From contig NZ_AP022573.1 of NCBI RefSeq assembly GCF_010729105.1, forward strand, positions 3,658,001 to 3,722,000: a stretch of 64,000 nucleotides of DNA. Direction: 5' to 3'. Both the position numbers and the translations under genes were made by a program. This DNA is from Mycobacterium saskatchewanense (GTDB taxonomy: Bacteria > Actinomycetota > Actinomycetes > Mycobacteriales > Mycobacteriaceae). The notes under the pieces were generated by a model. The model made no database searches. It was given only the letters and a program-made list of their open reading frames with translations, and was not told the origin of the DNA. Numbering within the stretch: the stretch's first letter is position 1; every line of letters starts with the position of its first letter. This document shows positions 1-7,914 of the stretch, one piece after another.

Positions 1-541
1 CGTAATGCTGGCGGGCCTGACGGGCGTGCTGCGCGACCGGCTGCCGGACCGGCGGGTGCGCTTCCGGCTTGACCGCAACGTGTCACTGGCGGACTCGATC
101 GACCGGGGTCTGGTGGATTTGGCGATCATGGTCGACGGGTCCGGCCTGGACCGGGCCAACGCGTCGGGGGTCGTGCAGCTGAAATGGGTTGCGGCGCGCA
201 CCCTCACCCGCCGGATCGGCGACCCGCTGCCGTTGGTGACCTTCTCCGAGCCGTGCACCCTGCGCGAGCCGGCCTTCTCCATCCTCGAGAAGCAGGGCGT
301 CCCCTACGAGGTCGCCGTCGAATGTGGCGATCTGTCGGGCCTTTACGCCGCGGTGCGGTCGGGGCTCGGGGTCGCGCTGCTGCCGATGATCGGGAGGCTT
401 CCCGACGGCCTGTGCGTGGCCGAGGGACTGCCGGCAGCGAACTGCGCGTCGATCCTGGTGCGTGGCCGTGCCGGCATCGACGCGGACGTATTGAGCACCT
501 TCGACGCGGCGGTGCGCGACGTGCTGGCCGCCGAGAACTGA
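1..541 (+). CDS. LysR-family transcriptional regulator, C-terminal part (cut by window edge)
   Basis: The frame is already open at the left edge, so the N-terminal winged-helix DNA-binding domain lies outside the window. About 179 residues remain and match the effector-binding domain of LysR regulators: a GLVDLAIMVDG strand early on and the AVRSGLGVALLPM helix-strand near the end, both typical of the two-lobed periplasmic-binding-protein fold. Such proteins usually regulate a divergently transcribed neighbour, which would also lie outside the window. The effector cannot be read from the sequence. The next gene is on the opposite strand and converges on this one, with only 2 bases between the stop codons. 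Confidence 0.85.
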   Translation, partial: VMLAGLTGVLRDRLPDRRVRFRLDRNVSLADSIDRGLVDLAIMVDGSGLDRANASGVVQLKWVAARTLTRRIGDPLPLVTFSEPCTLREPAFSILEKQGVPYEVAVECGDLSGLYAAVRSGLGVALLPMIGRLPDGLCVAEGLPAANCASILVRGRAGIDADVLSTFDAAVRDVLAAEN

Positions 542-543
542 CC

Positions 544-885
544 TCAGCCGCCGAGGGCGGGTCCGGCAATCGGCGGAAGGCCCGTGGTCAGTGTCAGCAC
601 CATGAGCAGAAGCAGGAACCAACCCGCTCCCTGCCAGGCCCACCATGGTTCTCGGTCGCGCCAGAGCCGGTAGGTCCGCACGAACGCCCACACGCCTGAC
701 ATGAACAGGATCACCGGCGCGCCGAGGCCAAGAGCTATGCGCACCGGCGCACCGCATGCGGCCGAGTCGGTTGGTGCCGGGCCGTCACAGGCCTTGACCG
801 AGAGCGCAGCGACGATCAGAAATGCCAGGCCGAGCATGGCCGTCATGAGTGCGAATCGAGCCGCCGCCCGGCCGTCTGCGCCCAC
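544..885 (-). CDS. small membrane protein of unknown function
   Basis: A 113-residue protein with three hydrophobic stretches, roughly residues 10-28, 48-68 and 83-103, which look like membrane helices. The first and second are separated by a short loop with two cysteines. The GTG start at 885 is chosen because AAGGAGG lies 8 bases upstream; the frame stays open further upstream, but that part reads as proline- and arginine-rich non-coding translation. I do not recognise a family. The gene is divergent from the Nudix gene, with about 120 bases between the start codons. Confidence 0.6.
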   Translation of the reverse strand: MGADGRAAARFALMTAMLGLAFLIVAALSVKACDGPAPTDSAACGAPVRIALGLGAPVILFMSGVWAFVRTYRLWRDREPWWAWQGAGWFLLLLMVLTLTTGLPPIAGPALGG

Positions 886-1007
886 CGTCCGCACCTCCTT
901 TCTGGGCGGATGCCTTCCCATCATCCCGCTGCCGGGCACCCCTAAGTCGGCTACCCGCCGGAAGCGCACCGAACCGCCGTCGCCGGCCGCGTGCATATAG
1001 TCGAGCG

Positions 1008-1727
1008 GTGACGATCCCGTACGACGACGGCTTGCGCGCGCGGATCCGTGGTCATCTGGCGGGACACGGCCGCCGCGCTGTGACCGACCCGAGCAGGCGG
1101 CACGCGGCCGTCGCGGTGGTGCTGGTGGACTCCGAGGTCGGCGAGGATCGGGTGGATCCCGCGCCGGTGGACGAGTGGAACGCGGGGCGGCCGAGGCCGG
1201 CCGCGGGCCTCGACGGCCGCATGGTCGACGTGTCGGGCGGTGCCGCGTTCCTGTTGTGCCGCAGGGCGTCTCGCCTCAGTTCACACTCGGCGCAGTGGGC
1301 GCTGCCCGGGGGGCGTCTCGATCCCGGCGAGGACGCCGTCGACGCCGCGCTGCGGGAATTGGACGAAGAGGTCGGCATCAGACTCGCCGAATCGGCCGTG
1401 CTCGGATTGCTCGATGACTACGCGACGCGCTCCGGATACGTCATCACCCCGGTGGTGATCTGGGGCGGCGGTCGGCTCGAGCCCCGTCCCGCGCCCGACG
1501 AGGTGGTGGCGGTCTACCGCGTGGGGCTGCACCAACTGCAGCGCGACGACTCGCCGCGCTTCATCGCCATCCCGGAAAGCCCGCGGCCGGTGGTGCAGAT
1601 TCCGTTGGGAAACGATCTGATTCACGCCCCCACTGGCGCGGTGTTGCTGCAGTTGAGGTGGTTGGGGCTGGAGGGCCGCCACGATCCCGTCAACGAGCTC
1701 GAACAGCCTGTGTTCGCCTGGAAGTAG
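1008..1727 (+). CDS. NUDIX hydrolase
   Basis: A 239-residue protein with a complete Nudix box at residues 102-124 (G, then E108, then R116-E117 and E120-E121, G123), the metal-binding and catalytic signature of enzymes that hydrolyse nucleoside diphosphates linked to another moiety. The long region before the box and the proline-rich part after it resemble CoA- or ADP-ribose-pyrophosphatase-like members, but the substrate cannot be assigned. The GTG at 1008 is chosen because the residues after it begin the recognisable protein (TIPYDDGLRARI); upstream codons overlap the promoter region of the divergent membrane protein gene. It stands alone. Confidence 0.8.
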   Translation: MTIPYDDGLRARIRGHLAGHGRRAVTDPSRRHAAVAVVLVDSEVGEDRVDPAPVDEWNAGRPRPAAGLDGRMVDVSGGAAFLLCRRASRLSSHSAQWALPGGRLDPGEDAVDAALRELDEEVGIRLAESAVLGLLDDYATRSGYVITPVVIWGGGRLEPRPAPDEVVAVYRVGLHQLQRDDSPRFIAIPESPRPVVQIPLGNDLIHAPTGAVLLQLRWLGLEGRHDPVNELEQPVFAWK

Positions 1728-1734
1728 CGGAACG

Positions 1735-1905
1735 CTAGGCGGCAGCGCTGGTGGCCGGTGACAGGACGTTCACCTCGGAATGCACGTGGCCACAGGCCCC
1801 GCACCGCACCTCGTACTCGAGCGTGTTGTCGCCGCGGTCCAGGAACCGGTAGTCGGCCCATGCCATGCACCGCGGGCACCGTGTACGCCCCCGCTCCACT
1901 GCCAT
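1735..1905 (-). CDS. small zinc-ribbon protein
   Basis: A 56-residue protein with two CxxC knuckles (CPRC near residue 11 and CGAC near residue 37), the arrangement of a small zinc ribbon. A GAGGGGA sequence lies 8 bases ahead of the ATG at 1905; a longer frame to 2007 gives serine- and threonine-rich sequence that does not look like protein. It could be a nucleic-acid or protein interaction module; no specific role can be given. It converges with the Nudix gene (7 bases apart). Confidence 0.55.
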   Translation of the reverse strand: MAVERGRTRCPRCMAWADYRFLDRGDNTLEYEVRCGACGHVHSEVNVLSPATSAAA

Positions 1906-2031
1906 GCTTCGCGTCCCCTCGCTCGACTGTGACGCCGATGTACCCATTGACGGCGATGTACCCGTTTCGTGACGAGTCGAATCCCTCCGGGAAGTCGGTG
2001 AGGTCACGCCTTGCGTGCGCCGCCGCGACCG

Positions 2032-2510
2032 CTAACCGTCCGGGGTGAGCTTCAGCACCTGGCCCGGCTTGACCACGCGGTCGCTGTTGTCCGTTGCGGC
2101 GCTCACCGCGACGTAAAGATTGTCGGCGGAGTCGATCGCCAGGGCGGACGCACGCTGCGGCACAGGTAGTTTCGTCCCCTGGGTGGAGCCCGCCGGCAGT
2201 TTGAAGATCCGGCGGTCTTCTGCCAGGAGTCGGCGACGAGCAGATCTCCGTTCGAGTCGACCGCGAAGCGGCTGGCCTCCAGCAGGCCGGGAAACGACGG
2301 CTGGGTCGGTGCGTCGGCGTCGGACGCCAGCTTGCGTACCCGCTCTTTGCCGCTGGCCCTGAGGGCATCACCGACATACAGGTTGCCGGCTTTGTCGACC
2401 GCCACGGCGGGGGGCAGATAGCGGTCGGTGAACGGCAGGTCGGTCGGCCGTGTCTCGTCCCGGGCGAGTTTCCGCACCCCGTATTTCACTTTCAGGCTGG
2501 TGCCGGTCAT
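2032..2510 (-). pseudogene. NHL-repeat (beta-propeller) protein, frameshifted
   Basis: On the minus strand from the ATG at 2510 the frame reads two clear NHL-type blades (PPAVAVDKAGNLYVGDA and ASRFAVDSNGDLLVADS). At about 2218-2222 the reading continues in another frame as RIFKLPAGSTQGTKL, then SALAIDSADNLYVAV, ending VLKLTPDG and a TAG at 2032. Restoring one base near 2220 would join these into a propeller segment of about 155 residues. NHL propellers are known as extracellular sensor domains, for example in mycobacterial PknD. Only three blades remain and no kinase or signal peptide is present, so this is probably a decayed fragment of a larger gene. A sequencing error at the shift is the alternative. 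Confidence 0.65.
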
Positions 2511-2889
2511 GAAACCCGCGGCGCGCGCCACACAACGACACCATTGGAACATCCTGCCACGACGCCTTGGTCGCCCCGCCCAAGTCAACATGCCTGGTTT
2601 GGCCCTGGCCCCCGAAGCGGTACTTAGCTGCATCGACGATGGTCGAGCAGTCACCATGGGGACCGCAAATCAGCCCGGTACGCGCGCGTCGATCGTGCGA
2701 CCCGCTGGTGGCACGTGGCGGACTGTCGCGGGACGGCCCACGGTTCCGCCGTCGTTCAATCGGCCGCGGAGTCGCTACGCGGGGTATGGGCGGCCTTGCC
2801 TGCGCGATCATCGACCTGCCCGGAAAGCACGATTTCAGGGCGACGTTGCGGCGGCCGGCGGGCCGGCTGAGCGCCGCCGGGTGACGAAT
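2511..2889. other. intergenic stretch, nothing recognised
   Basis: About 380 bases between the NHL remnant and the small acidic gene. All frames give arginine-, proline- and alanine-rich translations without recognisable domains, and no hairpin, operator or RNA gene was seen. It may hold the decayed upstream part of the NHL gene. Confidence 0.4.
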
Positions 2890-3057
2890 TCAGCGGCGGC
2901 TCTCGTCGGCGACGTCGCGCCGGGACTGGTGCAGGCCCGGGCCGTCCGGATCTTCGTCCTGGTGCTCCAGCTGCTCCTGCAGCTGCCGCTGCTCGTCGGT
3001 CGCCTTGCTCGCGTCCTCGGGCGTGGGCGCCGGGTCGATGTTGTTCTGCTGGTCCAC
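2890..3057 (-). CDS. small acidic, glutamine-rich protein (55 aa)
   Basis: Reading the minus strand from the GTG at 3057 gives VDQQNNIDPAPTPEDASKAT, then a glutamine- and glutamate-rich helix-forming stretch (residues 21-36), then a DEDPDGPG turn and a basic end, with TGA at 2890. A GAGGGGAG ribosome-binding site lies 6 bases upstream of the GTG. Third codon positions are almost all G or C. The composition (hydrophilic, charged, no membrane segment, no cysteine) suggests an intrinsically disordered or coiled-coil cytosolic protein. I do not recognise a family. Confidence 0.6.
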   Translation of the reverse strand: MDQQNNIDPAPTPEDASKATDEQRQLQEQLEHQDEDPDGPGLHQSRRDVADESRR

Positions 3058-3446
3058 CAGTGAGCTCCCCTCGGTAAGTCCTCAACTGGGAGGATCACCC
3101 GATTCGGCTCCGTCGAAACCAGCGAGGGCCGCGCCGGCAAGTGGAAGCCGGCAATTAGACGATGGGGGACGGTGCCGCGTTTCGCGCCTCTCGGCAAGTC
3201 GTCGCTCGCAGCGACTGTTCTGGTGTGGTACCCGGGGGAATGCACGGCACCGTCCACCCACCCAACGACCGGCCGTGGCGGGTTGTTCCGCCCGCTGCCG
3301 CCGAGTGCTCATGGCGCGGGATCGCCGCGCCGCGCGCCGGGATGTGGGGGGTCGATAGGATCTCCAAATCACACGCGTTTCAAACCGCCCCGGGGCCGGC
3401 GAGCCGATCTGGCGCTGCGCGGGGCCGTTTTCAGATGGGAGGCCCG
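3058..3446. other. intergenic stretch between divergent genes
   Basis: About 390 bases separate the small acidic gene (minus strand) from the methyltransferase (plus strand). Promoters for both must lie here, but I cannot point to a convincing -10/-35 pair. No repeat, hairpin or further open frame with coding character was seen. Confidence 0.4.
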
Positions 3447-4382
3447 GTGACTGAGGGTGTTTCGGGGGGCGGTTCGGCGCGGTCCGACGGCGACAGTTGG
3501 GACTTGGCCTCCAGCGTGGGAGCGACCGCGACGATGGTCGCGTCGGCGCGGGCGCTGGCGTCCCGTGGCCCTGATGCACTGCTCAATGACCGGTTCGCGG
3601 AGCCGTTGGTCCGAGCGGTTGGGCACCCCTTCTTCATCCGGATGCTGGACGGGGAGATCCCGGTCGATGACGACGACACGCCGCTGACATTGCAGCAGCG
3701 GTGCGAGCAGATGACGGTGCGCACAAGGTTCTTCGACGACTTCCTGATCGCCGCGACCGCTGGCGGGATTCGTCAGGCGGTCATTTTGGCCGCCGGGCTG
3801 GACGCGCGGGCGTACCGCTTGCCTTGGCCGGCAGGGACTGTGGTGTTCGAGGTGGACCAACCCGAGGTGATCGCGTTCAAGACCGCGACCCTGGCCCAAC
3901 TCGGTGCCGAGCCCACCGCGGAGCGCCGTGCCGTCGCCGTCGACCTGCGGGATGACTGGCCTAGTGCCTTGCATGACAACTTCTTTGACGCCTCCACACC
4001 GACGGCGTGGATCGCCGAAGGCTTGCTGCCCTACCTGCCGCCGGAAGCCCAGGACCGGTTGCTGGACAACATCACTTCGCTCAGCGCGGCCGGCAGCCGG
4101 CTGGCCACCGAAAACATCACGAGCATGGACGTCTTCACCGACGACCGGGCGCGGGCCTTCCGCAGTGCCTGGCGCAAACACGGACTCGATTTCGACGTCG
4201 CCGACCTGGTGTGGACCGGTCCCCGCCGCCAGGCCGGAGACCACCTGCGTTCCGCAGGCTGGCAAGTCAACGTTCATGCCACCGAAGACCTCTACGCCCA
4301 GTATGGGTTCACGCTGCCGGACAACGAAGTCCTCGCCGCGTTTCGCGGGGCCATCAGCTACCTGAGCGCCGAACTCGGCTGA
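3447..4382 (+). CDS. class I SAM-dependent methyltransferase, LCM/TIGR00027 family
   Basis: A protein of about 311 residues of the leucine carboxyl methyltransferase-like family, which is greatly expanded in mycobacteria. Family landmarks in order: [20 protein letters not shown] near the start, VRTRFFDDF, the SAM-binding [15 protein letters not shown], the acidic [10 protein letters not shown] strand, and [12 protein letters not shown]. The substrates of most members are unknown. The GTG at 3447 follows GGGAGG by 4 bases; an in-frame ATG at 3435 would add four residues but lacks a ribosome-binding site. A second member of the same family lies at 29734-30624. It is a single gene, followed by an A+T-richer intergenic region. 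Confidence 0.85.
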   Translation: MTEGVSGGGSARSDGDSWDLASSVGATATMVASARALASRGPDALLNDRFAEPLVRAVGHPFFIRMLDGEIPVDDDDTPLTLQQRCEQMTVRTRFFDDFLIAATAGGIRQAVILAAGLDARAYRLPWPAGTVVFEVDQPEVIAFKTATLAQLGAEPTAERRAVAVDLRDDWPSALHDNFFDASTPTAWIAEGLLPYLPPEAQDRLLDNITSLSAAGSRLATENITSMDVFTDDRARAFRSAWRKHGLDFDVADLVWTGPRRQAGDHLRSAGWQVNVHATEDLYAQYGFTLPDNEVLAAFRGAISYLSAELG

Positions 4383-4461
4383 GCGTCCTCGTGGCGCCGG
4401 AGCGCTGACGGAAGTTAGCGGGAAGTTCAACGGACAGCAAGATTAGCAATCCATTACATGT

Positions 4462-4490
4462 GGAAACAGTTGCATATACGCAGTGTTATC
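4462..4490 (+). promoter_or_regulatory. possible ECF-type promoter upstream of the DUF732 gene
   Basis: GGAAAC at 4462-4467 and GTTATC at 4485-4490 are separated by 17 bases. This resembles the GGAAC-N17-18-GTT pattern used by mycobacterial SigE/SigH-type factors. It ends 11 bases before the ATG at 4502. The surrounding 80 bases are unusually A+T rich for this genome. The match is partial. Confidence 0.25.
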
Positions 4491-4501
4491 CTACGAAAGT
4501 G

Positions 4502-4840
4502 ATGGGCGAAATGATCAAGAGGATGTGTGCATGCGGCATCGGCGCGCTACTGGCGGCCGTCTTGGTGCCCGTGGCCGTCGCGAGCGCCGACACCACCGAC
4601 GCGGATTTCAACAATTACCTGGACTCGCATGGCGTCCACGTGGGCAACGATTCCCAGGCCGTCAAGATGGCGCGGGTCATGTGCCAGGATCTCGATGCGG
4701 GCTACAGCCAGCGCGACGAGGTCGATCAGCTGACGGGGGCACACCGGCTGAACCAGTCACAGGCGCAGTTGTTCGTGGGCGCTGCCACCGCCGAGTACTG
4801 CCCGACCCACCACAGCGCCAGCCCGCCGCCGAAGAAGTGA
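4502..4840 (+). CDS. secreted DUF732 protein
   Basis: A 112-residue exported protein. Residues about 4-30 form a signal peptide (IKRMCACGIGALLAAVLVPV, then an ASA-type cleavage site before DTTDADF). The mature part contains the DUF732 pattern: a FNNYLDSHGV motif, VKMARVMCQDLDAG and a C-terminal AEYC, with two cysteines likely forming a disulfide. DUF732 proteins are small cell-envelope or secreted mycobacterial proteins of unknown function. The start is uncertain: GTG at 4499, ATG at 4502 and ATG at 4511 all precede the signal peptide and none has a strong ribosome-binding site. Confidence 0.75.
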   Translation: MGEMIKRMCACGIGALLAAVLVPVAVASADTTDADFNNYLDSHGVHVGNDSQAVKMARVMCQDLDAGYSQRDEVDQLTGAHRLNQSQAQLFVGAATAEYCPTHHSASPPPKK

Positions 4841-4862
4841 CCGCGTCCCGCGTGGGGCCCGC

Positions 4863-5690
4863 TTAGCGTGGGCCGCCGGGCTTCGTCGCCTGACTGACGG
4901 CGGGAACGTTGTGGACGATCAGCATCCCGCCGTCGACCGGCAGTTCCACCCCCGTGATGTATCCGGCGTCGTCGGAGGCCAGGAATTGCGCCGCCGCGGC
5001 GACGTCATCGGGGTAGCCGGGCCGGGTGACGGTCATGGCGTCGAAGGCGGCCGACATGTCGGGGTGTGCCTTCAGCAGCGCCGCGGCGTCGTCGGTGAGC
5101 ACGTGTCCGATGATGATGGTGTTGGACCGCAGGCCCCGGTCGCCGTAGTCGACGGCGATCTGTCGGCTCAGGGCGTTGATCGCCCCCTTGCTCAGGCTGT
5201 AGCCGGTGGCCTTCGGGACACCGATCTTCGAAGCCGCCGCGGAGATGTTCACGATGGCACTCGATCGGTTGGCGACGAGATGCGGCAAAGCGTAAGCGCA
5301 GGACCAGAATTGACCGAGCAGACCCGGCGTGAGAATGGCCATCAGCTGCTCGGTACCCAGCTCCCCGACGGAGTCGTCCCCGCCCAGCACCATATCGGTG
5401 GGAGCGGCGTTGTTCACCAGGATGTCGAGACCGCCGTAGTGTTCGACGGCCGTCTGGACACCCTCGGCAACTTGCCGCTCGTCGTTCAAATCGATTGCCA
5501 CGAAGAGGGCTTCGCCACCGCTCGCGCGGATGACGTGTTCCACGCCGACACCGCGGTCGCTATTGCGCCCGCTGATGACCACGCGGGCGCCGGCGCAGGC
5601 GAACCGGCGCGCGATTGCGGCGCCGACGCCCTTGGTGGAGCCGGTGATCAAAGCGGTCCGGCCGCGCAGATCCCCGATCAGTCCGGTCAC
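4863..5690 (-). CDS. SDR-family oxidoreductase
   Basis: A 275-residue classical short-chain dehydrogenase/reductase. The NAD(P)-binding TGSTKGVG is at residues 16-23, the structural NNA at 93-95, the catalytic serine near 150, and the YSLSK active site at 164-168 (Y164, K168). The C-terminal half ends with YITGVELPVDGGM, the usual SDR end motif. The start follows the upstream LLM stop by 16 bases. It is the last gene of a MarR-LLM-SDR operon, which suggests it acts on the same unknown metabolite as the flavin/F420 enzyme. The substrate is unknown. Confidence 0.85.
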   Translation of the reverse strand: MTGLIGDLRGRTALITGSTKGVGAAIARRFACAGARVVISGRNSDRGVGVEHVIRASGGEALFVAIDLNDERQVAEGVQTAVEHYGGLDILVNNAAPTDMVLGGDDSVGELGTEQLMAILTPGLLGQFWSCAYALPHLVANRSSAIVNISAAASKIGVPKATGYSLSKGAINALSRQIAVDYGDRGLRSNTIIIGHVLTDDAAALLKAHPDMSAAFDAMTVTRPGYPDDVAAAAQFLASDDAGYITGVELPVDGGMLIVHNVPAVSQATKPGGPR

Positions 5691-5706
5691 GGTAGCCCTC
5701 TCGCCG

Positions 5707-6567
5707 CTACGCCGTCACGCGCGGAAGCACTTCGTCGCCGAAGCGCCTGACCCATCCCTCGGGGTCGGGTGTGCCGGGAAACGGCCCCACGTTGAGCAGG
5801 TCGATGCCGAGTCCGGCGTAGCGATCCACCTGACGCCGGTAGTCGTCGACGTTGTCAAAGGGGTCGGCGAAATGACCGGCCGTCAGCATGATCTCGTCGA
5901 AGTCGCGGCCGGCCTCGTCGCAGTGGCGCCGCAGGACATCGAGCTTGTGGGGTAGTTCCTCGATCGGCGTCGTGCTGTTCCAGACGTCGGCGTACCGGGC
6001 CACCATGCGGAGGGTCTTCTTCTCACCGGCGCCCCCGAGGAGGATCGGCGGCCGGCGCAACGGCTGCGGCTGGCAGATGGTCTCGGCGAGGCGGTAGTGC
6101 TTGCCCTCGTAAGGACCGTCGTCCGGGCTCCACATCTGCAGGCAGATCTGCAGGGTCTCCTCGAGCATCTCGAAGCGCTCACGCAGCGGTGGGTAGGGGA
6201 TGCCCAGGGCGTGGTGTTCACGGTCGTACCAGGCGGCGCCCAGGCCGAGCATCGTCCGCCCCCCGGCCAGCACGTCCAGGGTGGTCATCGTCTTGGCCAG
6301 TACGCCGGGATGCCGGTAGGTGACGCCGGTGACCAGCATTGTGAGCGTGATGCGTTCCGTCAGCCCGGCCAGATATCCCAGCGAGGTGTAGCCCTCCAGG
6401 AAGGGGTCTTCGGCCCGGCCGATGCCCTCCATCTGGAAGAAGTGGTCCGCCAACGTGAACATCTCCACGCCCGCGTCCTCGGCCGCCTTCGCGGTGGCGG
6501 CCAGCGTCGGGGCCAGCCGCTCCGGCGCGCCAGGCAGGAAGTCGATGTAATGAACTCCGAATTTCAT
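5707..6567 (-). CDS. LLM-class (F420- or FMN-dependent) oxidoreductase
   Basis: A 286-residue luciferase-like monooxygenase-fold protein starting MKFGVHYIDF, with the family's typical TLADHFFQMEG, MLVTGVTYRHPGVLAKTMTT and GRTMLGLGAAWYDREH segments. In mycobacteria this subgroup mostly uses cofactor F420, but the sequence alone does not exclude FMN. The ATG at 6567 is 12 bases after AAAGG; a TTG at 6573 has better spacing and would add two residues. It lies 13-19 bases downstream of the MarR stop, so it is co-transcribed with the regulator and with the SDR gene that follows. Confidence 0.8.
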   Translation of the reverse strand: MKFGVHYIDFLPGAPERLAPTLAATAKAAEDAGVEMFTLADHFFQMEGIGRAEDPFLEGYTSLGYLAGLTERITLTMLVTGVTYRHPGVLAKTMTTLDVLAGGRTMLGLGAAWYDREHHALGIPYPPLRERFEMLEETLQICLQMWSPDDGPYEGKHYRLAETICQPQPLRRPPILLGGAGEKKTLRMVARYADVWNSTTPIEELPHKLDVLRRHCDEAGRDFDEIMLTAGHFADPFDNVDDYRRQVDRYAGLGIDLLNVGPFPGTPDPEGWVRRFGDEVLPRVTA

Positions 6568-6586
6568 TTGCAATCGTCACCTTTCG

Positions 6587-7021
6587 TCACTCGTCGAGTC
6601 GGCCGAGTAGTGCCAGGGCCTCGTTGATCACTTGACGTTCACGCTCGGTGTAGCGGTCCTGCATCGCCCGCACCAGCCACTCCTCACGGACCCTGCGGTC
6701 GCTCTCGGCGCGGCGCCGGCCCTGGGCGGTCAGCGTGATGAGTTGGCGGCGGCCGTCATGGGGATCGGGCGTGCGTTCAATCAGGCCGTGCCGGTCGAGC
6801 CCGGCCACCGTGGCGGCCATGGATTGCGGGCGGACGCGCTCGGCCCCGGCCAGCTCGCTGGTGGAGGCCGGCCCGTCCTTGGCCAGTCGCATCAGCACCG
6901 CCGTCTGCGGGGGCGTCAGATCGTCGGCCGTGGCGACCGCCCGCAGGCGGCGACGCAGCCTGCTGAAAACCACGCGCAAGTCGCGCGCCGCCTGGAGCGA
7001 CGAGCCACTGACCTCGGCCAT
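6587..7021 (-). CDS. MarR-family transcriptional regulator
   Basis: A 144-residue protein with the MarR winged-helix layout: N-terminal dimer helix, LTPPQTAVLMRLAKDGPAS, recognition region RVRPQSMAATVAGLDRHGLI, and the wing TPDPHDGRRQLITLT. MarR proteins bind as dimers to short palindromes and are released by small ligands. It heads an operon with an LLM oxidoreductase and an SDR and is divergent from a Ddn-like reductase. Two abutting 14-bp palindromes begin 5 bases upstream of its ATG. The likely role is autorepression plus control of both operons. Confidence 0.88.
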   Translation of the reverse strand: MAEVSGSSLQAARDLRVVFSRLRRRLRAVATADDLTPPQTAVLMRLAKDGPASTSELAGAERVRPQSMAATVAGLDRHGLIERTPDPHDGRRQLITLTAQGRRRAESDRRVREEWLVRAMQDRYTERERQVINEALALLGRLDE

Positions 7022-7025
7022 ATAA

Positions 7026-7053
7026 ACAGTCTAGACTGTACAGGTTAAACTGT
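7026..7053. promoter_or_regulatory. tandem palindromic operator between marR and the Ddn-like gene
   Basis: Two 14-bp dyads lie head to tail: ACAGTCTAGACTGT at 7026-7039 (a perfect palindrome) and ACAGGTTAAACTGT at 7040-7053 (the same ACAG/CTGT ends with an imperfect centre). They sit 5 bases from the marR start and about 52 bases before the ATG of the divergent gene. This is the expected place for a MarR operator controlling both directions. The sequence pattern is seen directly; the binding partner is inferred. Confidence 0.7.
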
Positions 7054-7105
7054 CTATTTGACGTCTCGGGAATGGTTCGGGCCGGCTCCGGCGTTCATTT
7101 CCGGT

Positions 7106-7528
7106 ATGGCTAATCAGACCGAGCTGAGCCCCACGGAGTGGGTGCGCGAGCAGACCCAGCGGATCCTCGAGCAAGGCACCACTGACGGAGTCGAGATCAT
7201 GGATCGACCCGTCGTGCTGTTCACCGTCACCGGGGCGAAGACCGGCAAACAGCGGTACGTGCCGTTGATGCGCGTCGAGAAGGACGGGCGTTACGTCATG
7301 GTCGGCTCGAAGGGCGGTGCCCCCGAGCACCCCGCCTGGTACTTCAATGTCAAAGCCAATCCGACGGTGACGGTGCAAGACGGGGACAAGGTGTTCGACC
7401 GCACTGCGCGGGAGCTGGAGGGCGCCGAGCGCGAGCAGTGGTGGCGGCTGGCCGTCGAGGCCTTCCCGCCCTACGCGGAGTATGAGGCGAAGGCCGGCCG
7501 GCAGATTCCGGTTTTCCTCCTGGAGTGA
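7106..7528 (+). CDS. nitroreductase/deazaflavin (F420)-dependent oxidoreductase, Ddn-like
   Basis: A 140-residue split-barrel protein of the DUF385/Ddn family. Family marks are RPVVLFTVTGAKTGKQRYVPL near residue 35, KGGAPEHPAWYFNVKANP, then VTVQDGD, and a C-terminal PPYAEYEAKAGRQIPV. In M. tuberculosis relatives use F420H2 to reduce quinones or nitroimidazoles; the physiological substrate here is unknown. The ATG at 7106 fits the family N-terminus (MANQTEL). There is no clear Shine-Dalgarno sequence. It is divergent from the MarR operon and shares its palindromic operator region. Confidence 0.85.
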   Translation: MANQTELSPTEWVREQTQRILEQGTTDGVEIMDRPVVLFTVTGAKTGKQRYVPLMRVEKDGRYVMVGSKGGAPEHPAWYFNVKANPTVTVQDGDKVFDRTARELEGAEREQWWRLAVEAFPPYAEYEAKAGRQIPVFLLE

Positions 7529-7664
7529 TGCCTCGCCGCGAATTGAGTAGTGCTACCTAGCGGTAACGGGTAGAAACGCTCGCGTGTGGCCACGATGCCT
7601 TCGCCGATGCCTTCGACTGCAACCACTCGATTGCACGGGAAGGCAAACCCGGCCCCCAGGAATA

Positions 7665-7814
7665 TCACCGTGATGCCAGGAACATTCGCTGCCAGGCGTC
7701 GAGCGGTAAACAGATGATGCCGCCGAGCGCGGTGACCAGGCTGATGCCGAACGCGGCGGCGGCCTGTATGAAGAAGGCGGTGGTGTTCTTCGACGTGTTG
7801 TCCGGAACTGTCAT
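7665..7814 (-). pseudogene. YiaA/YiaB two-helix membrane protein, truncated by frameshift
   Basis: From the ATG at 7814 the minus strand encodes 49 residues beginning MTVPDNTSKNTTAFFIQAA, then one hydrophobic helix and LPLDAWQRMFL, which is the characteristic first half of the YiaA/YiaB two-helix domain. It then stops at 7665. One frame over, the sequence continues as ITVIFLGAGFAF, which would be the second helix, so a one-base shift near 7670 explains the truncation. The rest of the 386-base gap between 7529 and 7914 shows no other gene. Confidence 0.55.
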
Positions 7815-7914
7815 GCGAACCGGCATGCGGCTCCGCGCCTCGTGTCCATCGGGGTAGGACTACTCAAATTCGAAGAGCTGCCGTTCCGCTGTCGACGGGG
7901 GAGATGAGCTTCGA

